DNA from: Vibrio qingdaonensis
GTDB taxonomy: Bacteria; Pseudomonadota; Gammaproteobacteria; Enterobacterales; Vibrionaceae
Length of the DNA stretch: 64,000 bases
NCBI RefSeq assembly: GCF_026191675.1
Contig: NZ_JAKRRY010000004.1
Location: 1-64,000, forward strand
Reading direction: 5' to 3'
The translations under genes and the position numbers were made by a program. The notes beneath the pieces are model-generated. The model saw only the letters and a program-made list of their open reading frames with translations. It was not told the origin of the DNA and searched no databases. This document shows positions 16,517 to 25,556 of this stretch, in pieces. Within the stretch, counting starts at the first letter, position 1. Every line of letters starts with the position of its first letter.

Positions 16517-18060
16517 AGCGGGAGCACCAATTGTATTGGTTTTTGGTGCCGAGTATGGCCGATCTGACTCCGATCAAACGCAGCAACCCACATGCACACC
16601 GTACCGTGGAAGGGAAGATCGGTTTGAGAGCCTGTTTGTTTTTTCCGCGCCATTTCTAACGACCATACTCCGTCGTTCCAAGTCGCGAATGCACGAACAT
16701 CGCCACGATCGCCTTCAAACTGATTAGATTGTAAAATGACGGACGGTAGGAATGTGCCTTCGGGGTAGTGGTCGTTTTGTGGTTTGTAAGGTTCGCTGCC
16801 AAACCATGTGAGGGATTGTGCTGAAGAAAAGGAAGCGGTAGGCAGCCTTTTAGGTATGATGTGCTCAGTTTGAAACCATTGCCAGTTCATCGTGTATCCG
16901 CCGCTCTCTTTTGCATCGCTGTAGTAGCCTGCTGTGTATCGTTTTTGTCCCGCCCTTGGCTCTAATGCAGGACCGATATGGCTATCATCGGCTTGAACCA
17001 TTGGATTGGTTCTAACGGCTTTCCAGTGCCACAGATCTTTTAGATCTCCGCTTGTGTAGTGATAGCCTTTGCCATGCCAGTTGGCTGGTGCATGGTGTAA
17101 GGGTTTTGGTCCCAGCTTGACACTTCCATCGGCCCCATATCCGCATGATTGAGAGAACATGACGGCAAACTTGTCTTCGTAAAATCTCGACTCTTCAAAG
17201 GTATCGAATTGGCTTTGCTTTACCTTCCAGCGGCCATTTGTTTTCACGAGCGGGAGGTGTTCAAGGCTTTGAGATGGGTCTTGCCAAGTAAAATAAAAAA
17301 TCAGCTCTTCAGAGTTGTAGGCGGCTTGGACGCTAATTTCTGTTTGACCACTTTGGAAATTGTCGCCGCCGGTGGTCTGAACTTTCAAAATGGGTGAGTT
17401 ATCCCAAAAATTCTCAGACTTCACGCCATCAACAACAAATAAAGATTGATTGTTGATTTCCAAAGCGTTGAGTTTATAGAAGGGTGGTTGGAAAAATAGG
17501 GTGTAGAAAAGTAACAGCGAAAGGACAATGACACTGGTGGTAAAGCTAAGGAGACGAAGCGTAAGCCCACGAGTAGGCGTGGGGAGTAGCCAATGAACGC
17601 TGTTTTTTCCTAGCTGAATGACATAGATCCAACTGTGTAGTACTAAGTAGCTGATAATGCCAATAGCGGAGTATAAATGTAGGCGTGAGGTCTGGATTAG
17701 AGCTGTGTCAAGGTAGTGGAACCAACCGGACAAAATGGTTAGCAGCAAAACCGTGATGCCATAATATCGTGTGAGTCGATGGTAGCGACTGGGTGTATGA
17801 GTATCACGACGACGATGTTGGTAACTTCTCCATTTGAAAGTCGCGTAGACAGCGGACAATATTGATAAGCATGAGGCTGAAAGGAAGTGCCACGTGTAGA
17901 CATCTCCTTGAAGTAGAACGGGGGATAAAAATTGCCATTGTTCTTCCGTCATGAGTGTAAATCTAATTCCACTTGTTAGGCTTATTAGGATGGACAGCAC
18001 CGTGACTAAATGGAGGCATCTGATGACTTGTTTGGATGGTAGCCAAAAATGGGTGTTCAT
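16513..18060 (-). CDS. Membrane b-type cytochrome fused to an ethylbenzene-dehydrogenase-like heme domain
   Basis: 515 residues. The N-terminal 200 residues hold about five membrane helices with His residues placed as in cytochrome b561-like proteins (RCLHLVTV, TWHFLSAS, GWFHYLD, SRLHLYSA, VLHSWIY). Residues of about 215-515 form an EB_dh-type heme-binding beta domain (LFVVDGVKSENFW, then DLWHWKAVR, then CMWVAAFDRSQIGHTRHQKP). The second domain should face the periplasm. Together they suggest electron transfer between the quinone pool and a periplasmic partner. No molybdoenzyme subunit lies nearby. It is coupled to the DUF1566 gene. Confidence 0.75.
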   Translation of the reverse strand: MNTHFWLPSKQVIRCLHLVTVLSILISLTSGIRFTLMTEEQWQFLSPVLLQGDVYTWHFLSASCLSILSAVYATFKWRSYQHRRRDTHTPSRYHRLTRYYGITVLLLTILSGWFHYLDTALIQTSRLHLYSAIGIISYLVLHSWIYVIQLGKNSVHWLLPTPTRGLTLRLLSFTTSVIVLSLLLFYTLFFQPPFYKLNALEINNQSLFVVDGVKSENFWDNSPILKVQTTGGDNFQSGQTEISVQAAYNSEELIFYFTWQDPSQSLEHLPLVKTNGRWKVKQSQFDTFEESRFYEDKFAVMFSQSCGYGADGSVKLGPKPLHHAPANWHGKGYHYTSGDLKDLWHWKAVRTNPMVQADDSHIGPALEPRAGQKRYTAGYYSDAKESGGYTMNWQWFQTEHIIPKRLPTASFSSAQSLTWFGSEPYKPQNDHYPEGTFLPSVILQSNQFEGDRGDVRAFATWNDGVWSLEMARKKQTGSQTDLPFHGTVCMWVAAFDRSQIGHTRHQKPIQLVLPL

Positions 18061-18442
18061 GCGCCGGACTCTTGAAAAATTTCATGAACTATAGGTAGTG
18101 GTTAGGATGTTGTAGGTTTTAGTTACAATAAGGGGAAGGGAATGGCCAAACTTTGCGACGTATTTCGAGGTTTTAATGCGATATCTATGCAGAGAAAGTT
18201 GGGTAAATTGAGGGGTAAGCTGCTTTTGTGTGGATTTTTTAGAATTGAACGGAGACTAATGGGTAGAACGGGTAGTAGAGGAAGAGGTCGCGAGGAAAGG
18301 ATAAGTGCTATATGGTTTTGTTTTTTAGGCTAGATTAAATACAAAGTCCCTCTTTGCAAGGGACTTTGGGAATATATCAATTCAATGGTCTATACGTTTA
18401 AATCGTATAATACGTACCAGAGTAGGTCTGAATTAATAAGGA
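18061..18442. other. Intergenic region, no credible gene
   Basis: A 63-codon plus-strand frame at 18142-18333 has no ribosome site and an improbable composition, so it is not called. The only structure is the perfect hairpin CAAAGTCCC/GGGACTTTG (18342-18350 with 18360-18368), possibly the terminator for the minus-strand gene at 18443, although the T run is weak. Confidence 0.55.
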
Positions 18443-19072
18443 CTAGTCTTTTACACGCTCTAATACAGACGCATCAGTATGAGCAAATACACCACTGTAG
18501 ATTTTTAGCATAGTAGATTGAGAGTAAGTGAGTTTGTCACCCTCAATATTTAGATTCATAGTAAAGTCAGTCGTACTTGCATTTTCAGTCATAAAATTAG
18601 ACTCAGCAACACCACGGCCTGACATCTTTAATGTCATGTTATTTCCGGCAGGGCCTTCTGCTGTTACACACGTTGTTCTTGGTACACAGAAAGAGTTGTA
18701 AACAATTTGGTTTTCTTGGTCATAAATAAAATAACCGCGTTGGTCATGGAATTTAGAATCGTCTTTTTTTCTGAATACTTCTTGCTTGTAATAAAGGGCA
18801 ACAAGTGTTTGTTTACTAGCGTTCACAGCGTCAGCGGCCACTTCGAATGTCATGACTTCATAAAATGGAGTCACAGCTGGAGCGCCTTTACCCTGTGGTG
18901 TGCCAGCTTGAGCAGGAGACATATCAACACCGCCGGTTTCTGCTGTTTTCCATGTGCCTACAAGTTGCGCTAATGGGCCAAAGTCTAAACCGTTAATTAC
19001 CGTATGAGCGGCGTAAGATGACATAGGCGTTAATGCTAAAGATGTTAAGGCTAAAGTTGTTGCTAATTTCAT
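18443..19072 (-). CDS. Secreted lipocalin/nitrobindin-like beta-barrel protein
   Basis: 209 residues with a clear signal peptide (MKLATTLALTSLALTPMSSYAA). The mature part begins LDFGPLAQLVGTWKTAE, which resembles the GTW motif of small heme- or ligand-binding beta-barrels (nitrobindin, lipocalin-like). Alternating beta strands follow (PFYEVMTFEV, TLVALYYKQEVFR, DQRGYFIYDQENQIVYNSFC). Two Cys (SFCVPRTTCV) may form a disulfide in the periplasm. The heme-binding assignment is inference from the GTW pattern. A monocistronic gene with an AGGAAG-type ribosome site. Confidence 0.6.
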   Translation of the reverse strand: MKLATTLALTSLALTPMSSYAAHTVINGLDFGPLAQLVGTWKTAETGGVDMSPAQAGTPQGKGAPAVTPFYEVMTFEVAADAVNASKQTLVALYYKQEVFRKKDDSKFHDQRGYFIYDQENQIVYNSFCVPRTTCVTAEGPAGNNMTLKMSGRGVAESNFMTENASTTDFTMNLNIEGDKLTYSQSTMLKIYSGVFAHTDASVLERVKD

Positions 19073-19530
19073 TTTTACTTCCTGTATGTTTTATTTACTT
19101 CGTTGTTATGTCGGTATAATAGATTGTTAATTTGCTTTAGAAATTAATCGAAATCAATTTATTTTCAAAAGAACAATAAAAAATTGAAAATATACATTGG
19201 AAAATGTTGCGGGATGTAAGTGTTATTGTGAAATGCATTTATCTGAAGCATGGTGTTGGTGGTGTTTATTTGCGTTGATTATAGGCTGATGTGATTGGAT
19301 TATAGTAAATAACTGATATAACTAACATTAATAAATGGTGGCGCGAACGCGTTTCTGAATGTATCGTTTCACTTATGTGAGTGTTATGCCTGATTTCAGA
19401 TAATAAGTGAAAGGTCAAACCTGAGCACTTGGGATAAAAAATAGGCCATATTTTCATAGGGGGAAAAGTATGGCCTAAGCGGCTTAATGTGCAGAGCTAG
19501 CGTTAATTAAAGTGCTCTGCAAGCTGAAGG
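19073..19530. other. Intergenic region downstream of nagA
   Basis: 458 bases. It holds the AT-rich promoter side of the lipocalin-like gene and, at the nagA side, two hairpins: the terminator at 19434-19477 and TGCAGAGC/GCTCTGCA (19490-19497 with 19514-19521). No coding sequence is supported. Confidence 0.55.
19434..19477 (-). terminator. Rho-independent terminator of the nanE-nanK-nagA operon
   Basis: On the minus strand TAGGCCATA, an 18-nt loop and TATGGCCTA are followed by a six-base T run. The arms are at 19469-19477 and 19442-19450. It ends transcription about 55-95 bases past the nagA stop. Confidence 0.75.
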
Positions 19531-20670
19531 TTAAGTAAAGAGTTTCCCGTCAACGATGACGGCTTCGGTTTGGTAGTGTTCATCTAGGATAGTTGCTGCG
19601 GCGATATACTCAGGCTTAAGGTAGCCAAGAGTTTGTTCACTTTGTAATGCGTGAGCTGGGTAGGTTGATGCCATCTTAAATACTTCGCACTCATCAATAC
19701 CCCAACTAATGGCATAGGCGACGGACTGGTCCATGCCAATATGAGCCCCAGCCAAACTGCCATTGGCATTGACTAGCTGATTATCAACAACCCGAATTAC
19801 TTCGTCATTTAGGACAAAATAGTCGTCGCTACTACCCACCGTTGCCATGGCATCCGTTACTATTACTAACTTTCCTTTTGGTTTTATTCGCTGCGCTAAT
19901 TTCACACTCGTTGGATCGACATGAATACCATCGGTAATGATTGAGCACCAAGCGTGGTCTGTCATTAGTGCACTGCCGACCACTCCAGGCTCGCGGCCAG
20001 TAAAAGGAGACATGGCGTTGTAGAGGTGAGTAAAGCCATTGATATAAGATAAAGTGTCTGGATTTAATTGGCTTTGAGTCGCGTTGCTGTGCCCACACGA
20101 TAGAATAATGCCTTGCTGGGATAGCCACTCTATGGCTTCGTGGTTGACCTCTTCTGGTGCCAATGTGATGAGCACCTTGCCATGAGTTGGCCAAGTCAGC
20201 GCTTTTAATGACGAGACGCTAGGGTCATAGAAGTGGTGGCTGTCATGAGCGCCTTTTTTGTTGGGGCTCAGCCATGGGCCTTCTAAATGAACGCCTATCA
20301 CACCGGTAATATTGGCATTCAGTGCGTCTTCGGTAGCGATTAAGGCTTGATTGATTTTATCTTGGCTGTCACTGATGAGGGTGGGTAATAAATACGCAGT
20401 GCCATGTTTTCGGTGAGCGTCACAAATGGTGCGAATACCGTCCGCGTCAGTGTCCTGATTGAACATGACCCCGCCACCCCCGTTGACTTGAAGGTCGATA
20501 AATCCCGGGGTGACCGTTGAATTCGGGTAGTGACTAATCTGCGCATGGCTAGGGACAGAGGCGTTAGGTACGATACCAATAATGCGCTGGTTCTCCCAAA
20601 GTAAGGCAGAATCCAAGTGCATGGTTTCGCCATCAAAAATGCGGTGAGCGGAAATAGCGTGTAGTGTCAT
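19531..20670 (-). CDS. nagA: N-acetylglucosamine-6-phosphate deacetylase
   Basis: 379 residues. It hydrolyses GlcNAc-6-P to glucosamine-6-P and acetate, the last step particular to sialic acid and amino sugar breakdown. The amidohydrolase motifs are GFIDLQVNGGGG, GVHLEGPWLSP (metal Glu), SCGHSNA and FTHLYNAMSP (metal His residues) and IVTDAMATVG (catalytic Asp). Length matches the family. AAGGA precedes the ATG. It is third in the minus-strand operon nanE-nanK-nagA, opposite the sialic acid transporter. Confidence 0.95.
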   Translation of the reverse strand: MTLHAISAHRIFDGETMHLDSALLWENQRIIGIVPNASVPSHAQISHYPNSTVTPGFIDLQVNGGGGVMFNQDTDADGIRTICDAHRKHGTAYLLPTLISDSQDKINQALIATEDALNANITGVIGVHLEGPWLSPNKKGAHDSHHFYDPSVSSLKALTWPTHGKVLITLAPEEVNHEAIEWLSQQGIILSCGHSNATQSQLNPDTLSYINGFTHLYNAMSPFTGREPGVVGSALMTDHAWCSIITDGIHVDPTSVKLAQRIKPKGKLVIVTDAMATVGSSDDYFVLNDEVIRVVDNQLVNANGSLAGAHIGMDQSVAYAISWGIDECEVFKMASTYPAHALQSEQTLGYLKPEYIAAATILDEHYQTEAVIVDGKLFT

Positions 20671-20757
20671 ACGGAATCCTTGTCTCTTTGCTAATATTGC
20701 GTCTGGTCGGCATTCTACTCATTGACAGTATGGTATGTGTCAGCGAAATTGTATGTT

Positions 20758-21618
20758 CTAGTCAAAAAGCGCAGCAGCGCCCAGTAAGCAGGCGTCATGG
20801 TTGCCTTTTGCTTTGGTGATAGTGACTTGAAAGACCGCGGGTTTGTTTGCTATGTAGCGCCTTATCCTTTCAATATATCCATCGGCAAGGCCAACGCCAC
20901 CACCAATGACGATAATATCTAAGTCTAGGCTGGCTTTTAAATTGCTGCATACGGTGGCAATGGCTTGCGCGCTACTGTCAATAATAGCGTTAGCTTGTGT
21001 GTCGTGGTGAGCTCGTTGGAATAATTCAACATTAGTGATACAAGCCGATATTTGTTGGCGAGCCACCTTTTGTATTGCGGTGCCGGAGGCTAGGGCTTCA
21101 ACACAGCCTTGTAGACCACATCCACATAAAGGCCCGTTTGGGTCAACAACCATATGACCAATATGTCCCGCGAAATTGTTGTGGCCTCGATGGAGCTTTC
21201 CATCGATGATGAGTCCACCGCCAACACCAGTCGATACTGTGAGGTATGCCATATTGTTAGCGCCATGACCAATATGTAAATATTCATACCAAGCGGCGGC
21301 TTGCGCGTCGTTTAGCATGAGCGTTGGTTTATTGGTCGCTTTTTCCAGTGCTTGCTGAAGGGGAAATGGGGTAGGGAAGGCGAGTGTATCGGGGTTGATG
21401 GCGCTGATACCTTGCTCGGTGACTAGGCCTGTTGTCGACACGCCGATTTTATCCACCTCGTTAAGCCACGTTTGGCAGTGTTCGAGAATGTAGCCAGCAA
21501 ACTGCTCTGCTGAAAGCGCACGGGTGGTAGGAATCTGTATTCGTTCGTCAAGTTGCCCGTCTTTAATCAATCCCAGAGCAATCTTTGTGCCCCCAATATC
21601 TATAGCAAGGGTGTTCAT
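20758..21618 (-). CDS. nanK: N-acetylmannosamine kinase (ROK family)
   Basis: 286 residues. It phosphorylates ManNAc to ManNAc-6-P with ATP. The N-terminal phosphate loop is DIGGTKIALG. The ROK zinc site is read as GHIGHMVVDP with CGCGLQGCVEALASG. The catalytic Asp lies in LMLNDAQAAA. Its ATG overlaps the nanE stop by one base (TAATG). The neighbours fix the substrate as ManNAc rather than another hexose. Confidence 0.94.
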   Translation of the reverse strand: MNTLAIDIGGTKIALGLIKDGQLDERIQIPTTRALSAEQFAGYILEHCQTWLNEVDKIGVSTTGLVTEQGISAINPDTLAFPTPFPLQQALEKATNKPTLMLNDAQAAAWYEYLHIGHGANNMAYLTVSTGVGGGLIIDGKLHRGHNNFAGHIGHMVVDPNGPLCGCGLQGCVEALASGTAIQKVARQQISACITNVELFQRAHHDTQANAIIDSSAQAIATVCSNLKASLDLDIIVIGGGVGLADGYIERIRRYIANKPAVFQVTITKAKGNHDACLLGAAALFD

Positions 21619-22316
21619 TAGTGTACCTCGGCAGCGCGCGTAGCTTGATTAAACCAACCAGTCACGACTTCTAGTCTTGTGAGGGCAGAACCAACGGTGA
21701 CTGCCGTGGCGCCGCATTCAATGGCCTTGGCGGCGAGTTCTGGTGTGTTATATCGACCTTCCGCCATTGTAAAGAATCCCGCCTGCGAAAACTGTCTAAC
21801 AAGTTCAAAATCTGGCTCAGTAGGTTCGACGTCACCGACATAACCCGATAGGGTAGAACCAATGATTTCAACACCATGCTCATGAGCCCAGCGCCCATCT
21901 TCAAAGCAGGCGCTATCTGCCATCGCAAAGCAGCCCGATTTTTTGATAGTAGCGATAATGGATTCTCTGCTTTCTGGTCTTGGTCTGTCGGTGGAGTCAA
22001 AGGCAATAATGGTCGCGCCAGCCTCGGCCAATGCGGTCACATCACTGCAGTATGGCGTGATTCTTACCGAGCTATCGACTAGGTCTCGCTTCACAATTCC
22101 AATGATTGGTATACCCACGTGAGCCGAAACCGCTTTAACATTACGGACACTTTCAATTCTTAACGCTCGAGCCCCTGCTTGTTCGGCGGCTTGAGCCATC
22201 GCCACCACAATCTCGGTTTTAGCAAGCGGGCTGCCATCTACAGGTTGTATAGAAACGACAGTCTGTCCGTTAAGAATTCCTTTTAAATCATTGATGTTAA
22301 TCGCTTTATCTCTCAC
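21618..22316 (-). CDS. nanE: N-acetylmannosamine-6-phosphate 2-epimerase
   Basis: 232 residues, a TIM-barrel epimerase converting ManNAc-6-P to GlcNAc-6-P. Motifs include [51 protein letters not shown] and the phosphate loop [10 protein letters not shown]. It starts with GTG, preceded by GAGAGG at good spacing. First gene of the operon, divergent from siaP with 237 bases between, which include a 16-bp inverted repeat likely to bind NanR. Confidence 0.95.
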   Translation of the reverse strand: MRDKAININDLKGILNGQTVVSIQPVDGSPLAKTEIVVAMAQAAEQAGARALRIESVRNVKAVSAHVGIPIIGIVKRDLVDSSVRITPYCSDVTALAEAGATIIAFDSTDRPRPESRESIIATIKKSGCFAMADSACFEDGRWAHEHGVEIIGSTLSGYVGDVEPTEPDFELVRQFSQAGFFTMAEGRYNTPELAAKAIECGATAVTVGSALTRLEVVTGWFNQATRAAEVH

Positions 22317-22438
22317 GGTGGACCTCTCAAATCAAGTGTTACTACAAAAAAATGTAAATGGACAAGGGCACTAGATGAGTACTTTGAATGTTATCTGGTT
22401 CGAATATCTGCCCGTGATCACATTTTGTTAAATCTAGG

Positions 22439-22491
22439 TTTGAAAATAATCTTCACCGCTATGATAATCCATAACGAAGATTTTTTTCAAA
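22439..22491. promoter_or_regulatory. 16-bp inverted repeat between nanE and siaP (candidate NanR operator)
   Basis: TTTGAAAATAATCTTC (22439-22454) and GAAGATTTTTTTCAAA (22476-22491) are inverted copies matching at 15 of 16 bases, with a 21-base spacer. The spacing of arm centres (37 bases) places them on nearly the same DNA face for two dimers. A similar AAGATTATTTTTTTG occurs before nanM. Assignment to NanR is inference. Confidence 0.5.
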
Positions 22492-22553
22492 CAAAATAAA
22501 ATTTTTTTTTGAAAGTGGTGAAATCAGGTAGAAAATAAATATAAGGGAACAAT

Positions 22554-23519
22554 ATGAAAGCCATGAACAAAATTACCATCGCGATGCTGACACTCGGATT
22601 TGCAGTTTCAGCACAAGCAGCAACAACACTAAAAATGGGTATGCAGGCGTCGGTTGGATCGGTTGAGTACACGTCAGCTAAATTGCTTGCCGATACCATT
22701 GAAGAGCTTAGTGATGGTGAATTGAAACTATCACTTTTTCCAAGCGCACAGCTTGGTGATGACCGAGCAATGTTGCAACAGTTAAGCATGGGCGATTTGG
22801 ACATTACTTATGCAGAGTTTGGGCGAATGGGTCTTTGGATCCCACGAGCTGAAGCTGTTACGTTGCCTTACGTCGCTAAGGATTACGAGCATCTGCGCCG
22901 TATGTTTGAATCGGACTTTGGACAAGGCATCCGTGAGGAAATGCTGACTAAATTTAACTGGCGTGCTTTGGACACATGGTACAACGGTACTCGTGAAACC
23001 ACATCAAACCGACCATTGGAATCGATCAGTGATTTTAAAGGATTGAAACTTCGTGTTCCAAATGCCAAACCAAACTTGAATTACGCGAAGCTGTCTGGCG
23101 CCTCTCCAACACCCATGGCGTTCTCTGAAGTGTATTTGGCACTGCAAACCAATGCGGTAGATGGTCAAGAGAACCCACTTCCAACAATTAAAACGATGAA
23201 GTTTTACGAGGTTCAAAAGAACCTAGCCATCACTAATCATATTGTTAACGATCAAATGGTGATCATTTCAGATACGACATGGCAGAAGTTGTCTGATGCA
23301 GAGCGTAATGTTGTCACTGAAGCCGTAGCAAAAGCGGGGGCTGCGCATACGGCTTCAGTGAAACAACAAGAAGCTGAATTGGTCGCTTTCTTTGAATCTG
23401 AAGGGGTTAACGTCACTTACCCTGATTTGGCACCATTCCGTCAAGCAATGGAGCCACTGTATTCAGAGTTTGAAGCAAAAATTGGTCAGCCGATTGTGAA
23501 AAAATTAGCCGGAATGTAA
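22554..23519 (+). CDS. siaP: Sialic acid TRAP transporter, periplasmic binding protein
   Basis: 321 residues with a signal peptide of about 22 residues ending SAQA. It captures Neu5Ac in the periplasm and delivers it to SiaQM. The DctP-family fold is shown by LKMGMQASVGSVEYTSAK, LKLSLFPSAQLGDDRAMLQQ and LKGLKLRVPNAK-like text (FKGLKLRVPNAKPNLN), where the Arg of RVPN binds the carboxylate of the substrate. ALQTNAVDGQENPLPTI is the usual hinge region. The ATG at 22554 follows AAGGGA. First gene of siaP-siaQ-siaM. Confidence 0.94.
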   Translation: MKAMNKITIAMLTLGFAVSAQAATTLKMGMQASVGSVEYTSAKLLADTIEELSDGELKLSLFPSAQLGDDRAMLQQLSMGDLDITYAEFGRMGLWIPRAEAVTLPYVAKDYEHLRRMFESDFGQGIREEMLTKFNWRALDTWYNGTRETTSNRPLESISDFKGLKLRVPNAKPNLNYAKLSGASPTPMAFSEVYLALQTNAVDGQENPLPTIKTMKFYEVQKNLAITNHIVNDQMVIISDTTWQKLSDAERNVVTEAVAKAGAAHTASVKQQEAELVAFFESEGVNVTYPDLAPFRQAMEPLYSEFEAKIGQPIVKKLAGM

Positions 23520-23604
23520 GGACTAAGCCTAAACAATAGGTCGCGATTTACTTTGGTTGTAAACAAGCTTGGCTGGCCATTAGGGGCCAGCCTTGGAGCT
23601 AAAA

Positions 23605-24114
23605 ATGTTACGTAAGATTATTGATAATATAGAAGAAATTATAACGGTTCCTCTAATGGCGGTGTTGCTGGCAGTGTTGACGTGGCAAATAGGCACACGA
23701 TGGCTGTTAAATGACCCATCCCTTTGGAGCGAAGAGTTAGCAAGGCTGCTCTTTATGTATATGTCGTTAATTGGTTGCGCATTGGCAATCAAAAGCGGGT
23801 CACACGTCAAAATCACATTTTTCTCGGATAAGCTTTCCTACAATACTCGCTTTGTACTGGCTTTCACTCTGGAACTGGCGGTTTTAGCTTCTATTTTCGC
23901 CATCGTCTACCTTGGTTATCAACACGTGCAACGTACCGCATTTTTTGAACTGATTACATTGGAAATATCCAGTAAATGGATGAACTACAGCTTGCCAGTG
24001 GGTGGGGCGTTTATGGTGGTTCGCCAAGTGGAAAAAATGGTTCAGCTCGTAAAGGATTTTCGTCGCAACGACGAAGTAGAGTGTGAGCAGAGCTCGCAAA
24101 CAATGGCTAGGTAG
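23605..24114 (+). CDS. siaQ: Sialic acid TRAP transporter, small membrane subunit
   Basis: 169 residues with four membrane helices (about 15-37, 50-70, 88-110 and 128-150). The DctQ-family pattern NDPSLWSEELARLLFMYMSLIGCALAIKSG includes the conserved W-S-E-E-xxR. A TTG at 23593 is in frame, but GGAG sits 6 bases before the ATG at 23605, so the ATG is chosen. SiaQ and SiaM are separate here, as in Vibrio cholerae, whereas Haemophilus has them fused. Confidence 0.92.
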   Translation: MLRKIIDNIEEIITVPLMAVLLAVLTWQIGTRWLLNDPSLWSEELARLLFMYMSLIGCALAIKSGSHVKITFFSDKLSYNTRFVLAFTLELAVLASIFAIVYLGYQHVQRTAFFELITLEISSKWMNYSLPVGGAFMVVRQVEKMVQLVKDFRRNDEVECEQSSQTMAR

Positions 24115-24122
24115 GATTCGAT

Positions 24123-25406
24123 ATGGCAGGTTCAATTTTTGGCTGGTTAGCCCTTCTTTTTGCAGGGATGCCAGTAGGCTTCTCACTCATTTTTGTCGCG
24201 CTGGTATTTTTGCTATTGACACAAAGTACCGGTATTAACTTCGCTGCTCAGCAAATGCTGGGGGGTATCAATAACTTTACCTTACTTTCTGTTCCGTTCT
24301 TTGTATTAACTGGGCACCTAATGAACAGTGCTGGTATTACAGAGCGAATTTTTAATTTCGCCAAATCTATGGTTGGCCACATTACGGGCAGCTTAGGGCA
24401 TGTCAATATCATGGCAAGCCTGCTGTTTTCTGGAATGTCTGGTTCGGCTTTGGCCGACGCGGGTGGTCTTGGGCAGTTAGAAATTAAGTCAATGAGAGAT
24501 GCAAAATACGACGACGATTTTGCTGGTGGACTTACGGCGGCATCATGCATTATTGGTCCCCTGGTGCCACCATCGGTTCCGTTAGTTATTTACGGTGTCG
24601 TGTCTAATACGTCCATTGGCGCATTGTTTCTCGCAGGTGCAATACCGGGTTTAATGTGCGCGGCATCGCTCATGATTATGAGCTATGTCATTTGTAAGAA
24701 ACGCGGCTATATGACGCTACCTCGTGCATCTCGCCGAGACCAGTTTAAGTCACTTAAAGAAGCGTTTTTGTCGCTATTAACCCCCGTCATTATTATTGGC
24801 GGTATTTTCTCTGGTAAGTTCACACCAACAGAAGCGGCGGTTGTATCCTCTTTATATGCGCTATTTTTGGGTACGGTGGTATATCGTCAATTAACACTTT
24901 CTAGTTTTGTACATATTTTAAAAGAAACGGTTAACACCACAGCGGTAGTGGCTCTAATGGTGATGGGTGTAACGGTGTTTGGTTGGATTGTTGCGCGTGA
25001 GCAATTGCCACAAATGATGGCGGACTACTTCCTAACCATTAGTGATAACCCTCTGGTTCTATTGTTACTTATCAATTTACTCCTGCTGTTTTTGGGTACG
25101 TTTATTGAATCACTGGCACTATTGCTGTTATTGGTTCCCTTCTTAGTACCCGTCGCGGCCGCGGTCGGTATTGACCCGGTGCATTTCGGTGTCATGGCTA
25201 TTTTGAATTTAATGATTGGTATTTTGACACCGCCGATGGGGATGGCTTTGTACGTCGTTTCGAAAGTCGGTGACATTCCATTCCACACGTTAACAAGAGG
25301 CGTTATTCCATTGTTGGTGCCTTTGTTTATTGTGTTGGCGCTGATTGCGGTGTTCCCTCAATTTACGTTGTTCCTACCAGAACTTATGTTGGGATACGGG
25401 CAGTAG
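24123..25406 (+). CDS. siaM: Sialic acid TRAP transporter, large membrane subunit
   Basis: 427 residues with about 12 hydrophobic segments. A sodium-driven DctM/elevator-type subunit that moves Neu5Ac inward. Family motifs include LSVPFFVLTGHLMN, LLFSGMSGSALADAGGLG, ASCIIGPLVPPSVPLVIYG and GILTPPMGMALYVVSK. It starts 8 bases after the siaQ stop with AGG upstream. A 144-base gap then separates it from nanA, without an evident terminator, so read-through is likely. Confidence 0.94.
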   Translation: MAGSIFGWLALLFAGMPVGFSLIFVALVFLLLTQSTGINFAAQQMLGGINNFTLLSVPFFVLTGHLMNSAGITERIFNFAKSMVGHITGSLGHVNIMASLLFSGMSGSALADAGGLGQLEIKSMRDAKYDDDFAGGLTAASCIIGPLVPPSVPLVIYGVVSNTSIGALFLAGAIPGLMCAASLMIMSYVICKKRGYMTLPRASRRDQFKSLKEAFLSLLTPVIIIGGIFSGKFTPTEAAVVSSLYALFLGTVVYRQLTLSSFVHILKETVNTTAVVALMVMGVTVFGWIVAREQLPQMMADYFLTISDNPLVLLLLINLLLLFLGTFIESLALLLLLVPFLVPVAAAVGIDPVHFGVMAILNLMIGILTPPMGMALYVVSKVGDIPFHTLTRGVIPLLVPLFIVLALIAVFPQFTLFLPELMLGYGQ

Positions 25407-25556
25407 CCAAGTAATGAGCCATTTGAGCATTAGGTTATTCAAGTGATCATCACGCTAGTGCTTAAAAAGAAACGAGACCAACTTATAAGATGGAATAGGG
25501 ACCTCTGTTCCATCGATATGACCAGAATATATAGATGTTATTTTTAAGGGATGAAG

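Noticed and set aside
18142..18333. A 63-codon plus-strand frame in the gap before the lipocalin-like gene
   Set aside because: No ribosome site, very high Arg and Gly, no recognisable fold, and it lies in an otherwise non-coding gap.
22405..22425. CRP site GTGATCACA before siaP
   Set aside because: The half-site spacing does not fit TGTGA-N6-TCACA; only the right half matches.
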